Positions 16,541-26,544 of a stretch of 56,232 nt of DNA are shown here, piece by piece. Below the pieces are notes generated by a model. The model searched no databases. It was not told the DNA's origin and worked only from the letters and a program-made list of their open reading frames with translations. This DNA is from Bermanella sp. (lineage in GTDB: Bacteria > Pseudomonadota > Gammaproteobacteria > Pseudomonadales > Oceanobacteraceae): the NCBI GenBank assembly GCA_002683575.1, contig NYTP01000125.1, forward strand, positions 1-56,232. Reading direction: 5' to 3'. Position numbers and translations under genes: made by a program. Each line of letters starts with the position of its first letter. Positions within the stretch are counted from its first letter, which is position 1.

Positions 16541-17872
16541 ATGATTAATATCAAGAAAGGTCTTGATCTGCCAATTGCTGGGAAGCCGGAGCAAAACATT
16601 ACCCAAGGTAATGCGGTTTCTCGAGTAGCATTGGTAGGTTACGACTATGTGGGTATGAAGCCTACCATGCTTGTGCAGGTAGGTGACAAGGTCAAAAAAG
16701 GGCAGCTGGTCTTTACTGACAAAAAAAATGAAGGGGTGAAGTATACGGCCCCTGCCTCAGGTACGGTTGTTGAAATCAACCGTGGCAAGCGTCGAGTATT
16801 TGAGTCGCTTGTAATTGAGGTTGAAGGTAATGAAGAAGAAACCTTCAATAGTTTCAGTGCAAATGAACTTGCTGGTTTAAGTCGTGAGCAAGTTGAGTCT
16901 CAGTTAATTGACTCAGGTATGTGGACGGCAATTCGTACTCGCCCTTTTTCTAAGGCGCCAGCGCCAGGCAGTGAGCCGAGTTCAATTTTTGTATCCACAT
17001 TGGATACAAACCCATTAGCGGCTGATCCTGCTGTGGTGATTGCTGAGCAGCAAGAAGCGTTTGCAAATGGTTTGGCTGTTTTATCATGCCTAACTAAGAA
17101 AATGTTTGTAACTAAGGTGCCTGCTGTAACACTTCCTGCAGGTAAAGCGCAGGTGATCGATGTTACTGGGCCTCACCCAGCTGGTTTGGTGGGCACACAT
17201 ATTCACGAATTAGACCCAGTAAGTGCGTCTAAAACGGTATGGCATGTGGGTTACCAGGATGTAATCGCGATTGGTCAGCTATTTACGGATGGCAAATTGA
17301 ATACAAACCGAGTGGTTGCGCTTGCAGGACCGCAGGTGTCTAAGCCTCGTTTGGTTCGTACTCAGCTTGGTGCATCGCTTAATGAGTTGACGGCAAACGA
17401 ACTTGAAGCTGGTGAAAATCGCGTTATCTCTGGTTCTGTTTTTGGTGGTCGCACAGCGGATGGCCCACTAGCGTTTTTAGGTCGCTTTGCAACACAGGTA
17501 TCGGTGTTAGCAGAAGGTCGCGAGCGTCACTTATTGCATTATTTACGTGCAGGTGTTGAGCGTCACTCGGTTAAAAATATTTATTTATCTAAATTGCTAC
17601 CTAAAAAGCTATTTAATTTCACGACCTCTACCAATGGTAGTGAGCGTGCGATGGTACCAGTGGGTGCTTACGAAAAAATTATGCCGCTGGACATTCTTCC
17701 AACTCAATTGCTACGAGCATTGATTGTTGAAGATATGGATTCAGCGATTAGTTTGGGTGCCCTTGAACTGGATGAAGAAGACTTGGCCCTTTGTACTTAT
17801 GTTTGCTCTGGTAAATATGAGTATGGTCCAATTTTACGCGGCAACCTTGAGCGTATTGAGAAAGAGGCATAA
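16541..17872 (+). CDS. nqrA: Na+-translocating NADH:quinone reductase subunit A
   Basis: This 443-residue peripheral subunit, without membrane helices, is implicated in quinone interaction in the six-subunit Na+-pumping NADH dehydrogenase. The N-terminus [18 protein letters not shown] is the family hallmark, followed by a biotinyl-lipoyl-like segment ([31 protein letters not shown]) and the SLBB-type region. It is first in the tightly packed nqrABCDEF operon; only 2 bp separate it from nqrB. Confidence 0.97.
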   Translation: MINIKKGLDLPIAGKPEQNITQGNAVSRVALVGYDYVGMKPTMLVQVGDKVKKGQLVFTDKKNEGVKYTAPASGTVVEINRGKRRVFESLVIEVEGNEEETFNSFSANELAGLSREQVESQLIDSGMWTAIRTRPFSKAPAPGSEPSSIFVSTLDTNPLAADPAVVIAEQQEAFANGLAVLSCLTKKMFVTKVPAVTLPAGKAQVIDVTGPHPAGLVGTHIHELDPVSASKTVWHVGYQDVIAIGQLFTDGKLNTNRVVALAGPQVSKPRLVRTQLGASLNELTANELEAGENRVISGSVFGGRTADGPLAFLGRFATQVSVLAEGRERHLLHYLRAGVERHSVKNIYLSKLLPKKLFNFTTSTNGSERAMVPVGAYEKIMPLDILPTQLLRALIVEDMDSAISLGALELDEEDLALCTYVCSGKYEYGPILRGNLERIEKEA

Positions 17873-17874
17873 TC

Positions 17875-19083
17875 ATGGGATTAAAATCGTATATAGAAAG
17901 CCTCGAACCGCATTTCACTAAAGGCGGTAAATTCGAGAAGATGTACCCATTGTATGAAGCGATTGATACGGGTTTATATTCCCCGCCATCAGTTACTAAT
18001 AATACAGCTCACGTTCGTGATGGCATTGACCTGAAACGCATCATGATCACTGTTTGGTTGTGTTGTTTCCCTGCTATGTTTTTTGGCATGTGGAACCTGG
18101 GTTTCCAAGCGAATAATGCGCTAGATACCATGGGCTTGGCCGGAATTGAAGGCTGGCGTGGTGCTATTATCTCTACGGTTGCGGGTTATGACGCTAGCAG
18201 CATTTGGGATAACTTAATTTTTGGTGCGACCTACTTTCTACCCATTTATGCGGTGACGTTTATTGTTGGCGGTTTCTGGGAAGTATTGTTTGCAACCATT
18301 CGTGGCCATGAAGTAAACGAAGGTTTCTTTGTAACGTCTATTCTGTTTGCACTTATTTGCCCACCGGATATTCCGTTATGGCAGGTTGCGCTAGGTATCA
18401 GTTTTGGTGTGGTTATTGGTAAAGAGATTTTTGGCGGTACTGGCAAAAACTTCTTAAACCCTGCACTAACAGGTCGTGCGTTCCTTTTCTTCGCTTACCC
18501 AGCTCAAATCTCTGGTGATGCTGTATGGACCGCGGTAGATGGTTTCTCTGGTGCAACGCCTCTTGGCCTTGCGGCTCTTGGCGGTGTTGGCGAGATCATT
18601 GGCAGTGGCTTAACTTGGTTTGATGCCTTCTCTGGTACGATTCAGGGTTCCATCGGTGAAACCAGTACCATTGCAATCTTGCTAGGTGGTTCTGTTTTAC
18701 TTGTTATGGGAATTGCTTCTTGGCGCATTGTAGCTGGTGTGATGATCGGCATGGTGTCACTTTCTACGCTACTTAACTTTATTGGCTCTGATACAAACGC
18801 CATGTTTGCGATGCCTTGGTATTGGCACTTAGTGGTAGGTGGTTTTGCCTTTGGTATGATCTTTATGGCTACCGACCCTGTGTCTTCATCTATGACCAAT
18901 AAAGGTAAATTCTTTTTTGGTGCCTTGATTGGTGTAATGGTTGTACTGATTCGTGTAATTAACCCGGCCTTCCCTGAAGGCATGATGTTAGCGATTTTAT
19001 TTTCAAACTTGTTTGCACCACTAATTGACCATTTTGTAGTTCAAGCAAATATTAAGCGGAGGGTGGCTCGCAATGTCGGCTAA
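17875..19083 (+). CDS. nqrB: Na+-NQR subunit B (covalent FMN)
   Basis: This 402-residue multispanning subunit forms the core of the Na+ channel. The flavinylation motif Dxx(S/T)GAT is present as DGFSGAT at about 222-228, so Thr228 should carry FMN attached by ApbE, whose gene is at 27572. The N-terminal extension DIDLKRIM-like segment before helix 1 and many Gly-rich helices match the family. The last 11 bp overlap nqrC. Confidence 0.97.
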   Translation: MGLKSYIESLEPHFTKGGKFEKMYPLYEAIDTGLYSPPSVTNNTAHVRDGIDLKRIMITVWLCCFPAMFFGMWNLGFQANNALDTMGLAGIEGWRGAIISTVAGYDASSIWDNLIFGATYFLPIYAVTFIVGGFWEVLFATIRGHEVNEGFFVTSILFALICPPDIPLWQVALGISFGVVIGKEIFGGTGKNFLNPALTGRAFLFFAYPAQISGDAVWTAVDGFSGATPLGLAALGGVGEIIGSGLTWFDAFSGTIQGSIGETSTIAILLGGSVLLVMGIASWRIVAGVMIGMVSLSTLLNFIGSDTNAMFAMPWYWHLVVGGFAFGMIFMATDPVSSSMTNKGKFFFGALIGVMVVLIRVINPAFPEGMMLAILFSNLFAPLIDHFVVQANIKRRVARNVG

Positions 19084-19879
19084 AAACGATAGCATTCAAA
19101 AAACCATCATGGTTGCGGTACTGCTATGCCTTGTGTGTTCCATCATCGTAGCGGGTGCAGCGGTTTCATTGAAACCGATTCAAGTGAAAAACAAACTTGA
19201 AGATAAAAAGAAAAATATTCTAGCTGCGGCTGGTTTATTAGTGGCTGATAAATCCATTGCTGAGCAATTCAAGCAAGTTACAACGCGCATTGTTAACCTG
19301 GAAACAGGTCAGTATGCCGATGAAGCTGAGCTAGAAAAGCTAGCACAAGCCGGTTACCCGGTCGCCACGTTTGATCAAAAGAAGCTAGCAAAAGATCCTA
19401 AATTCAGCGAGAAATTATCTGGCAGTGAAGATCCTGCTAGCATCAAACGCCAAGCAGATTATGCGGCTGTTTATCTTGTTGAAAAAGAAGGTGAAGTTGA
19501 TCGTATCATCCTACCAGTTCATGGTTATGGCTTATGGTCAACGCTGTATGGTTTTGTTGCCTTACAAGGTAATGCTGAAACTATTGCAGGGCTTGGATTT
19601 TACTCTCATGCGGAAACGCCTGGATTGGGTGGTGAAATTGACAACCCTTCTTGGAAAGCCATGTGGGAAGGAAAAGAAGTTTATGATGATGCCGGTAAAG
19701 TCGCTATTGACGTGATCAAAGGTAAAGTTGACCCAGCTTCTCCAAAAGCAGATAACCAGATCGACGGCTTATCGGGTGCAACACTGACCAGTAAAGGTGT
19801 TTCTAATTTGGTGCAATTTTGGTTGGGTGAGCAAGGTTTTGCAGCTTACCTAGCAGGCTTTAAAGGGCAGGGGGTTTAA
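19073..19879 (+). CDS. nqrC: Na+-NQR subunit C (covalent FMN)
   Basis: The 268-residue protein has one N-terminal membrane helix (about 11-32) and a periplasmic FMN-binding domain. DGLSGAT at about 231-237 is the ApbE target motif, giving Thr237 as the flavinylated residue. Other family segments are [15 protein letters not shown] and [12 protein letters not shown]. It overlaps nqrB by 11 bp and is 1 bp from nqrD. Confidence 0.97.
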   Translation: MSAKNDSIQKTIMVAVLLCLVCSIIVAGAAVSLKPIQVKNKLEDKKKNILAAAGLLVADKSIAEQFKQVTTRIVNLETGQYADEAELEKLAQAGYPVATFDQKKLAKDPKFSEKLSGSEDPASIKRQADYAAVYLVEKEGEVDRIILPVHGYGLWSTLYGFVALQGNAETIAGLGFYSHAETPGLGGEIDNPSWKAMWEGKEVYDDAGKVAIDVIKGKVDPASPKADNQIDGLSGATLTSKGVSNLVQFWLGEQGFAAYLAGFKGQGV

Positions 19880-19880
19880 T

Positions 19881-20546
19881 ATGTCGACATCTGTTAAAAA
19901 AGTATTAACTCAGCCGCTACTGCTTAATAACCCAATTGCAGTACAGATTCTGGGTGTGTGTTCTGCATTAGCAGTAACAACAAGTCTAAATGTAACCTTG
20001 GTCATGTGTATGGCTTTGATCTCGGTTACTGCGTGTTCGAATTTCGCGATCTCGTTAATTCGTAACCATATTCCGGGTAATATTCGTATTATCGTGCAAA
20101 TGACCATTATTGCGTCATTGGTAATCGTGGTAGACCAGGTTCTAAAAGCTTATGCCTATGAAATTAGTAAGCAGCTCTCAGTATTCGTTGGTCTGATTAT
20201 TACTAACTGTATCGTAATGGGTCGTGCTGAAGCATTTGCTATGAAGAACCCTCCTGGTCTGAGTTTCTTGGATGGTATTGGTAATGGTCTTGGTTACAGT
20301 GTTGTATTGATTTTTGTTGCTGTTTTCCGTGAGCTACTTGGTTCCGGTTCTTTATTCGGCTTTGAAATCTTACCACTTGTAACGAACGGCGGCTGGTACT
20401 ACAGCAATGGATTATTGCTTCTACCACCAAGTGCATTCTTTATTATTGGTTTATTTATTTGGGCATCTCGTACGCTAATTCCTTCTCAGGTTGAAGCGGC
20501 TGACTTTAAGATCCAACCCAATACTGAAACATCAGGGGCCCACTAA
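19881..20546 (+). CDS. nqrD: Na+-NQR subunit D
   Basis: The 221-residue integral membrane subunit has six predicted helices and is homologous to NqrE and RnfA/RnfE. The conserved half-channel segment around [18 protein letters not shown] contains the Cys that, with NqrE, holds the intramembrane iron centre. The stop overlaps the nqrE start by 1 base. Confidence 0.96.
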   Translation: MSTSVKKVLTQPLLLNNPIAVQILGVCSALAVTTSLNVTLVMCMALISVTACSNFAISLIRNHIPGNIRIIVQMTIIASLVIVVDQVLKAYAYEISKQLSVFVGLIITNCIVMGRAEAFAMKNPPGLSFLDGIGNGLGYSVVLIFVAVFRELLGSGSLFGFEILPLVTNGGWYYSNGLLLLPPSAFFIIGLFIWASRTLIPSQVEAADFKIQPNTETSGAH

Positions 20547-21154
20547 TGGAACATTATCTATCTCTATTTGTGAAAGCCGTATTTGTTGAGAATATGGCAT
20601 TAGCCTTTTTCTTAGGTATGTGTACCTTTTTGGCTATATCTAAAAAAATCCAAACTGCGATTGGTTTGGGTGTCGCAGTAATCGTTGTTTTGGCGATTAC
20701 TGTACCGGTGAATAACCTTATTTATACTTACTTGCTAAAAGAAGGTGCGCTGGCTTGGGCTGGTTTCCCTAATGTGGATTTAAGCTTCCTAGGCTTATTA
20801 AGCTACATTGGTGTGATCGCGGCCATTGTTCAAATTCTTGAAATGTTTTTGGATAAATACGTGCCTGCCTTGTATAACGCTTTGGGTGTGTTCTTACCTT
20901 TAATTACCGTGAACTGCGCCATTATGGGTGCATCATTATTCATGGTTGAGCGTGATTACCAATTTGGTGAGTCAGTAGTATACGGTATTGGTGCGGGTGT
21001 CGGCTGGGCGTTAGCGATTACAGCACTTGCAGGTATTCGTGAAAAACTTAAATACAGTGATGTGCCAAAAGGTCTAGAAGGCTTGGGTATTACCTTTATG
21101 ACGGTAGGCCTAATGTCTCTTGGCTTTATGTCATTCTCCGGCGTATCTCTATAA
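20546..21154 (+). CDS. nqrE: Na+-NQR subunit E
   Basis: The 202-residue membrane subunit is paralogous and inverted in topology relative to NqrD. The segment [20 protein letters not shown] contains the conserved Cys and Asn-Cys motif for the NqrD/E iron site. Six helices are evident. It is followed after 15 bp by nqrF with a GGACGGTGA leader. Confidence 0.96.
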   Translation: MEHYLSLFVKAVFVENMALAFFLGMCTFLAISKKIQTAIGLGVAVIVVLAITVPVNNLIYTYLLKEGALAWAGFPNVDLSFLGLLSYIGVIAAIVQILEMFLDKYVPALYNALGVFLPLITVNCAIMGASLFMVERDYQFGESVVYGIGAGVGWALAITALAGIREKLKYSDVPKGLEGLGITFMTVGLMSLGFMSFSGVSL

Positions 21155-21169
21155 GGACGGTGACAGAAT

Positions 21170-22405
21170 ATGGGTGAATATACAGAAATTATTTTAGGTG
21201 TATTTATGTTCACGGCCATGGTTCTTGCCTTGGTTGCTGTGATCTTAAGTGCGCGTGCTAAATTAGTAAGCTCTGGTGAAGTGACCATCGAAATCAATGG
21301 TGATCCGGAAAAAACCATCAAAGCAGCGGCGGGTGATAAGTTACTTCAAACCCTAGCAAACAATGGTGTGTTTTTATCATCAGCTTGTGGCGGTGGTGGT
21401 ACCTGCGCGCAGTGTAAATGTTTGGTGACAGAGGGTGGCGGTTCTATGCTGCCAACTGAAGAGTCACATTTCACAAAACGTGATGCCCGCGAAGGCTGGC
21501 GTTTGTCTTGTCAGGTGCCTGTTAAGCAGGATATGAAAGTAGAAGTTGAAGATGAAGTGTTTGGTGTTAAAAAGTGGGAATGTACGGTTGAGTCTAACCC
21601 TAACGTTGCCACTTTCATCAAAGAGCTGACGCTTAAGCTGCCTGAAGGCGAGAACGTAGATTTCCGTGCAGGCGGTTATGTACAGCTTGAGTCTCCACCG
21701 TTTGAAATCAACTTCTCTGATTTTGATATTGAAGAAGAATACCGTGGTGACTGGGAACACTTTAAGTTCTTTGATCTTAAGACGGTAAGCAAAGAAAACG
21801 TTATCCGTGCTTACTCTATGGCTAACTACCCAGAAGAGCGCGGTGTGGTTAAGTTCAATATCCGTATTGCAACACCACCTCCTGGCACTCAGGGTATTAA
21901 CCCAGGCATTATGTCGAGCTATGTGTTCAATATGAAACCTGGTGATAAAGTTACTGTTTACGGTCCATTTGGTGAGTTCTTTGCTAAAGACACTGATGCC
22001 GAAATGGTGTTCATTGGTGGTGGTGCTGGTATGGCACCAATGCGCTCTCACATCTTTGATCAGCTTAAGCGTCTTAAGTCTTCTCGTAAGATTAGCTTCT
22101 GGTATGGTGCGCGTTCATTACGTGAATTGTTCTATGATGATGAATATAACGCATTGGCTGCTGAGTTCCCGAATTTTAACTGGCATGTTGCTATGTCGGA
22201 CCCTCAGCCTGAAGACAACTGGGATGGTTTGACGGGCTTTATTCACAATGTATTGTTTGAACAATACTTGCGTGATCACCCAGCACCAGAAGATTGTGAG
22301 TACTACATGTGTGGGCCTCCAATCATGAACCAATCTGTAATCAACATGTTGTTAGATATGGGTGTTGAGCCTGAAAACATCATGCTTGATGACTTTGGTG
22401 GCTAG
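21170..22405 (+). CDS. nqrF: Na+-NQR subunit F (NADH dehydrogenase, 2Fe-2S/FAD)
   Basis: The 411-residue entry subunit for NADH electrons has one N-terminal helix (5-27) and a plant-type ferredoxin domain with ligands Cys73, Cys79, Cys82 ([10 protein letters not shown]) and Cys114. The FAD domain has RAYSMANYP, and the NADH domain has [14 protein letters not shown] and [13 protein letters not shown]. All cofactor motifs are intact. It is last in the nqr operon and is followed by a strong terminator. Confidence 0.98.
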   Translation: MGEYTEIILGVFMFTAMVLALVAVILSARAKLVSSGEVTIEINGDPEKTIKAAAGDKLLQTLANNGVFLSSACGGGGTCAQCKCLVTEGGGSMLPTEESHFTKRDAREGWRLSCQVPVKQDMKVEVEDEVFGVKKWECTVESNPNVATFIKELTLKLPEGENVDFRAGGYVQLESPPFEINFSDFDIEEEYRGDWEHFKFFDLKTVSKENVIRAYSMANYPEERGVVKFNIRIATPPPGTQGINPGIMSSYVFNMKPGDKVTVYGPFGEFFAKDTDAEMVFIGGGAGMAPMRSHIFDQLKRLKSSRKISFWYGARSLRELFYDDEYNALAAEFPNFNWHVAMSDPQPEDNWDGLTGFIHNVLFEQYLRDHPAPEDCEYYMCGPPIMNQSVINMLLDMGVEPENIMLDDFGG

Positions 22406-22421
22406 TTTTTAGTGATCAATT

Positions 22422-22456
22422 AAAGCCCATAAGACTATGTTTTATGGGCTTTTTTT
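22422..22456 (+). terminator. Terminator of the nqr operon
   Basis: The 11-bp stem AAAGCCCATAA/TTATGGGCTTT with a 9-nt loop is followed by T residues. It lies just before the start of the yjbQ-type gene. Confidence 0.85.
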
Positions 22457-22478
22457 ATGTGGGTACAAGAGGAAATAT

Positions 22479-22895
22479 ATGTGGCAGCAGAAAGAAATTA
22501 TTTTATCGCCAAAGCCCTATGGGTTTCACCTCATTACCAAGGAAGTTATCGCTGAGCTACCTGAGATTAAAAATATAGAGGCTGGTCTTTTACATATTTT
22601 GATTCAACATACTTCCGCTGGTTTGACGCTCAATGAAAATGCAGATTCAACGGTTAGGTCTGATTTTAAGCGCTTTATTTATGATCTAGTGTTTAAAGAA
22701 AACGGCTATTTTGAGCATATTGATGAAGGCGATGACGATATGCCAGCTCATATAAAAAGCAGTTTGATCGGGGCTCAACTCTCACTTCCCATTTCTAATG
22801 GACGTTTGCAACTGGGTGTTTGGCAGGGAATTTACTTGGGGGAGTTTCGAAAAAGGGCAGGTAATAGGCGTTTGTTCATCACGATACAGTCTTAG
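22479..22895 (+). CDS. YjbQ-family protein (UPF0047)
   Basis: This 138-residue small barrel protein has family motifs HTSAGLTLNENAD (His and Asp), DMPAHIKSSLIG and LGVWQGIYLGEFR. YjbQ proteins have a weak thiamine-phosphate synthase activity in vitro; the physiological role is unsettled. The frame opens at 22437 inside the nqr terminator, but ATG 22479 has GAGGA a few bases upstream and begins the conserved domain, so it is chosen. It is probably a separate transcript from nqr. Confidence 0.85.
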   Translation: MWQQKEIILSPKPYGFHLITKEVIAELPEIKNIEAGLLHILIQHTSAGLTLNENADSTVRSDFKRFIYDLVFKENGYFEHIDEGDDDMPAHIKSSLIGAQLSLPISNGRLQLGVWQGIYLGEFRKRAGNRRLFITIQS

Positions 22896-23036
22896 TTCAG
22901 AGGGTAAGTACTGCTGATCTAATGCTTTAGTATGTGATTTAGGTCTAATTTTTACTATAAAGCGCAAAGATTGATTGAAAAATAACCTATATGGGTTACT
23001 ACTTATATATACATGCATTGGTATATATTTTGAAAA

Positions 23037-23426
23037 ATGAACATGAAAGCGGTTAAGCCACAATTTGCTAGCCCGTATTTAAAGGTCGAGGCAACGGCCT
23101 TAGAAGGTTCGGGCACATATGCTCTAGCGGGTAATCACATTACACCTAGAGGTGTTTGTGTGAATTGTAATGAGGAAGAAATCACTTCATTACACGGTAG
23201 CAGTAATTTCGAAACTCAGCCTAAGTTTCCCATTTTGCTTATTTCCTTAGACCTAGGCTTTCGCTCTGGGGAGGTTGTGCAGCTAGAGACTCAAGCGCAA
23301 ATTCAAAGTATTCGCAGAGTATCTCAGCAAGAATTCGAAGTATACATGAGCTTCAATGATATGGTGCAAGATGGCTACCGCCATATAGCGCGCTATATTG
23401 TTGATCGTGATGGTGATACTGAATAG
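23037..23426 (+). CDS. Uncharacterised 129-residue protein (possible PilZ-like barrel)
   Basis: I do not recognise this protein. It has no signal peptide or membrane helix. Alternating hydrophobic strands (FPILLISLDLGFRSGEVVQLE, then AQIQSIRRV) followed by YRHIARYIVDRDGD give a pattern loosely like a PilZ or other small beta barrel, without the RxxxR and D/NxSxxG signature that would confirm c-di-GMP binding. The last 34 bp overlap tail-to-tail with yigZ, so there is no terminator between them. Codon use looks ordinary. The ribosome-binding site is weak. Confidence 0.6.
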   Translation: MNMKAVKPQFASPYLKVEATALEGSGTYALAGNHITPRGVCVNCNEEEITSLHGSSNFETQPKFPILLISLDLGFRSGEVVQLETQAQIQSIRRVSQQEFEVYMSFNDMVQDGYRHIARYIVDRDGDTE

Positions 23427-23989
23427 GGTAGTGCAAGTGAGGCGTCTTTTGGCACCTGCACCTCAAGTGTTACTTGGTGAGTGTAATACACGTTTGTTAC
23501 GCTGCCACCCACATCTTTAATGGCCTTTCTTATTTGTGCTTCCTGGGCGAATTCCAGTACTAATTGGCAAGTTTGCATTTCTATATAGTCTTTCAATGCT
23601 AGTGCATTGATCGCTTCTTTTGCGGCGTCTGAATAGGCCCGTGCAAGTCCCCCAGTACCAAGTTTTGTTCCACCGAAATATCGTACGATCACAACTGTAA
23701 TCTCACCAATATTGTTGTGTTTTAGATGTGAGAAAATTGGCATTCCAGCTGTGCCGCTAGGTTCATTATCATCAGAGAAACCATATTGATTACTGTTCCA
23801 AGGGGCGCCAGCTATAAACCCATAGCAGTGATGCCCTGCGTCTGGGTATTTCTCTTTAAGGGATTGCAAGAAAGCTTTAGCTGATTCCGTGCCCATAGTG
23901 CGTGCAGCAAATCCGAGAAAACGGCTGCGCTTTACTTCGAGCTCAATTTGGCTTGCATCAGCGGGAACTTGATAACTAGCCATGGGCAC
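23393..23989 (-). CDS. yigZ: YigZ/IMPACT-family protein
   Basis: The protein has 198 residues. The IMPACT N-terminal domain is clear: KRSRFLGFAARTMG, HHCYGFIAGAP, SDDNEPSGTAGMPI and VVIVRYFGGTKLGTGGLARAY. The C-terminal DUF1949-type ferredoxin-like domain follows. Members are thought to act around ribosomes or translation; the bacterial function is unclear. The start overlaps the end of rlmG by 14 bp, suggesting co-transcription from the rlmG side. Confidence 0.93.
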   Translation of the reverse strand: MPMASYQVPADASQIELEVKRSRFLGFAARTMGTESAKAFLQSLKEKYPDAGHHCYGFIAGAPWNSNQYGFSDDNEPSGTAGMPIFSHLKHNNIGEITVVIVRYFGGTKLGTGGLARAYSDAAKEAINALALKDYIEMQTCQLVLEFAQEAQIRKAIKDVGGSVTNVYYTHQVTLEVQVPKDASLALPYSVSPSRSTI

Positions 23990-25067
23990 TTAATAAAACA
24001 AATTTTGTATTCGAGGCGATCTGCTCGACGTGTTTAAAATATTTTTTGAGTGTTTGGTGATATTGAAGGTGACGATTACCCACCACAATTAATTTGCCTT
24101 CAGGTTCTAATGCGGCTTTGCTTTGCTTAAATAATCGTTTAGCTATGTGGTCTCCCACCGTATGTGCCTCATGGAATGGTGGGTTACACAATATTAAATC
24201 GTACTGCTTATCTTCGTTTTTTAATCCGTCATCCCAAAAGTAATTTGCTTCAGATACTAATGGGTTTAATGGCCATGATGCTTTAGAGCTTTCAATGGCC
24301 ATAAATGATTCATCGTAAAAATCTGTAGTGCTGTTTTTATGAGTCAGTGCGTATTTTATTCCTAGAATACCGCTACCGCAGCACAGGTCTGCTACTTTAT
24401 TAGCCTTAGGCAGTTTATCTAGATGATCCAAAAAGAATTCCGCACCCGTATCGAGTTTGTCTCTACCAAACACATTTGCATGACTTAAAAGATGTACGCC
24501 ATAAAATGTATTCTTTTTTGGGTAGGGGTTAGGGGTAGCATTATTTAATGTGAGCTCGAATACGGTAGATTTTTTAACGAAGGGCAGACGATTAACTTCA
24601 CCAAATTTTTGTAATAGGTTAAGTATTGTTTTTGGTAAATGCTTCATCATGCCGCCAAGAAGCACTTTATTAATACCCAGGGTGATGCATTGGTTGATTT
24701 GAAACTCTAAAAAACTCGTATTCTTTGGGATTTTCATAACAGCTAATGCGCTGTCTGTACTTACATTAATTGAGTCGCAAATATTGCCATTTAGCGTCAA
24801 TGCATTCTTTTTAAGATTAAGTTCCAGTGACTGCTTGGCGCAGGCGCTATCGGAAGACCATGTATCGATTTGATTGTATAAAGCACAGCCTAGGGCGCCA
24901 AACTGATCATTAAGAACAAGCAGTTTATTGGAAGGATAGTGCGTATTGATTGTATCTATAAGGTATTCATCTGCGGCATCCCAAGCCCGTAATGGTTGCT
25001 TGGGATGTGCGCCTGGACGAAACAAATCGAGCGTCTTATTAGCGCAGTGGAGCTGATCTTGCTGCAT
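23976..25067 (-). CDS. rlmG: 23S rRNA (guanine-N2)-methyltransferase RlmG
   Basis: The 363-residue SAM-dependent methyltransferase belongs to the RlmG/RsmC group, which has a duplicated Rossmann architecture. The N-terminal half is a degenerate copy. The C-terminal half has the SAM motif KVADLCCGSGILGIKYA and the catalytic ILCNPPFHEAHTVGD, then IVVGNRHLQYHQTLKKYF and SNTKFVLLSA. The last two are very close to RlmG (G1835 methylation of 23S rRNA) rather than RsmC. It begins an apparent two-gene unit with yigZ. Confidence 0.88.
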   Translation of the reverse strand: MQQDQLHCANKTLDLFRPGAHPKQPLRAWDAADEYLIDTINTHYPSNKLLVLNDQFGALGCALYNQIDTWSSDSACAKQSLELNLKKNALTLNGNICDSINVSTDSALAVMKIPKNTSFLEFQINQCITLGINKVLLGGMMKHLPKTILNLLQKFGEVNRLPFVKKSTVFELTLNNATPNPYPKKNTFYGVHLLSHANVFGRDKLDTGAEFFLDHLDKLPKANKVADLCCGSGILGIKYALTHKNSTTDFYDESFMAIESSKASWPLNPLVSEANYFWDDGLKNEDKQYDLILCNPPFHEAHTVGDHIAKRLFKQSKAALEPEGKLIVVGNRHLQYHQTLKKYFKHVEQIASNTKFVLLSAHG

Positions 25068-25083
25068 ATTTTAGTGGGTATTC

Positions 25084-25455
25084 TTAGAATATGTTGTTGT
25101 TTGTAGGTTGTTCTAATTGATCCCAAAGATCGTCTGCTTGTTCTTTAGGTGTTTCTACCGTTTTAGGCTGCATAGGGGTAATCAGTTCTTTTTTGGTTTT
25201 TTGTGCTTTCGCTTCAGCAACCACAGCGTCGTTTACGATGGATTTAGCTGGTTTGTTTGAATGCTGTTTTTCAACTAGGTTGTTTTCATCTACAAACTGT
25301 TGGTAAACAGAGCGCTGACGAGTTGGTTTAAACGGCTTAGCTGCTTTTTGCTTTGCTTTGCGCTGTTTATTTTCTAATTTAGTGCGTTCCTTTGAGCCGG
25401 TTTTAACCCCGCCAGTTACGCGCTTAAGTGAGCGTGATTTTTTTACTCGAGACAT
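25084..25455 (-). CDS. Small basic protein, YihI-like N-terminus
   Basis: This 123-residue, very Lys/Arg-rich protein (MSRVKKSRSLKRVTGGVK, then KQRKAKQKAAKPFKP) has an acidic, Gln/Pro-rich tail (DDLWDQLEQPTNNNIF). The start and charge distribution recall the Der-GTPase activator YihI (MSR-KK-RK opening), but the similarity is weak and compositional. Another option is an uncharacterised ribosome-associated factor. An upstream in-frame GTG exists at 25464. ATG 25455 is preferred because AGGTGA lies 5 nt before it. It is close upstream of rlmG and may be co-transcribed. Confidence 0.6.
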   Translation of the reverse strand: MSRVKKSRSLKRVTGGVKTGSKERTKLENKQRKAKQKAAKPFKPTRQRSVYQQFVDENNLVEKQHSNKPAKSIVNDAVVAEAKAQKTKKELITPMQPKTVETPKEQADDLWDQLEQPTNNNIF

Positions 25456-25574
25456 GTTCTTCACCTATAAATATTCGGCGCATCATAGCACATGCCATAT
25501 GGTAAATGAATTGCTTATTAATTGTACAGGTTGTCTTGTCATAACCTGATACAATGCGGCCTTTTGGGGGATCA

Positions 25575-26525
25575 ATGGGCTATTTTGAAGCATTAGAATA
25601 TACCCTTTCCGTGACGGGGCCTGTCTTTATTATCGTCTTTGTGGGTTTGTACCTTAAGCGCAAGGGTCATATTGATAGTCCTTTTGTATCCCAGGCTTCT
25701 TCCTTGGTCTTTAATATCTGCTTGCCGCTGCTTATTTTCCTATCAATGATTGATAATGATTTGCATTTGCCTGATCATCTGCCTCTCGTTTGGTTTTGTA
25801 TGGCGGCTGCAGTAATTACGTTTAGTGTCTTCTGGTGGTTATCAGCTTTATGGGTGCCTCATGAAGATAGAGGCGTGGCGGTTCAGGGCGCTTTTCGAAG
25901 TAATTTAGGTATTGTTGGTATTGCTTTATGTGCTAAAGCATTTGGTGGAGAGGGTTTGGCCATTGGGGCTGTTATACTGGCAGTTGTGACCCCTGTTTTT
26001 AATATCTTGTCTGTATATGCACTTAATCGTAGTTTGCACCAAGGGCGGTCAGTGCCTTGGCTGAAGACATTAAAGGATATTGCCCGCAACCCCTTGATTA
26101 TTGCTATTTTTCTAGGCTTTCTCAGTGCTTGGCTGGATTTCAAACTGCCAAAAGTCATGTATGATGCTGGTCAGTATTTAGCCCGTATGACATTGCCATT
26201 GGCTTTAATCGCTATTGGTGGGTCTTTGAGTTTAAGAGAGCTTAAGCATACCAGTTCGCTATCGGCTCAAGCTGTATTTGCTAAATTGGTGGTTGTGCCA
26301 ATAGCCGTCGGCTTGGCCGCATATTGGTTCGGCTTTGGTGGCGTTGAGATCGGTTGTATTATCTTAATGTTCGCAAGCCCAACTGCAGCAGCCAGCTTCG
26401 TTATGGTACGAGCCATGGGTGGTAACCATGTTTTGGCGTCGAATATCATTGCTATGAGTACGTTATTATCGGCGTTGTCGATTAGTTTATTATTGTATCT
26501 GGCTAAGGTCTTAGCCTGGATTTAA
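25575..26525 (+). CDS. AEC-family (auxin efflux carrier-like) transporter
   Basis: The 316-residue protein has about ten hydrophobic helices in two halves of five. Family features include FVGLYLKRKGHID near the first loop, VFNICLPLLIFLSM, FRSNLGIVGIALCAKAFGG, LPLALIAIGGSLSLRE and the C-terminal SPTAAASFVMVRAMGGN. Bacterial AEC proteins export small carboxylates or amino acids; the substrate here cannot be read. GGGGG four bases before ATG 25575 decides the start over an earlier ATG at 25554. It lies divergently from the basic protein gene. Confidence 0.88.
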   Translation: MGYFEALEYTLSVTGPVFIIVFVGLYLKRKGHIDSPFVSQASSLVFNICLPLLIFLSMIDNDLHLPDHLPLVWFCMAAAVITFSVFWWLSALWVPHEDRGVAVQGAFRSNLGIVGIALCAKAFGGEGLAIGAVILAVVTPVFNILSVYALNRSLHQGRSVPWLKTLKDIARNPLIIAIFLGFLSAWLDFKLPKVMYDAGQYLARMTLPLALIAIGGSLSLRELKHTSSLSAQAVFAKLVVVPIAVGLAAYWFGFGGVEIGCIILMFASPTAAASFVMVRAMGGNHVLASNIIAMSTLLSALSISLLLYLAKVLAWI

Positions 26526-26544
26526 CACAGCGGTAAATAGGGAT

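Noticed and set aside
19276-19284. AGTTACAAC, reverse complement of the Ter core GTTGTAACT, inside nqrC
   Set aside because: A 9-base match on either strand is expected about once in two such windows by chance, flanking bases do not fit the Ter consensus, and it lies in a conserved coding region.
23013-23038. GCATTGGTATATATTTTGAA-type sequence resembling a dif site
   Set aside because: The XerD arm does not match TTATGTTAAAT and the arms are not correctly spaced; AT-rich promoter sequence is the simpler reading.
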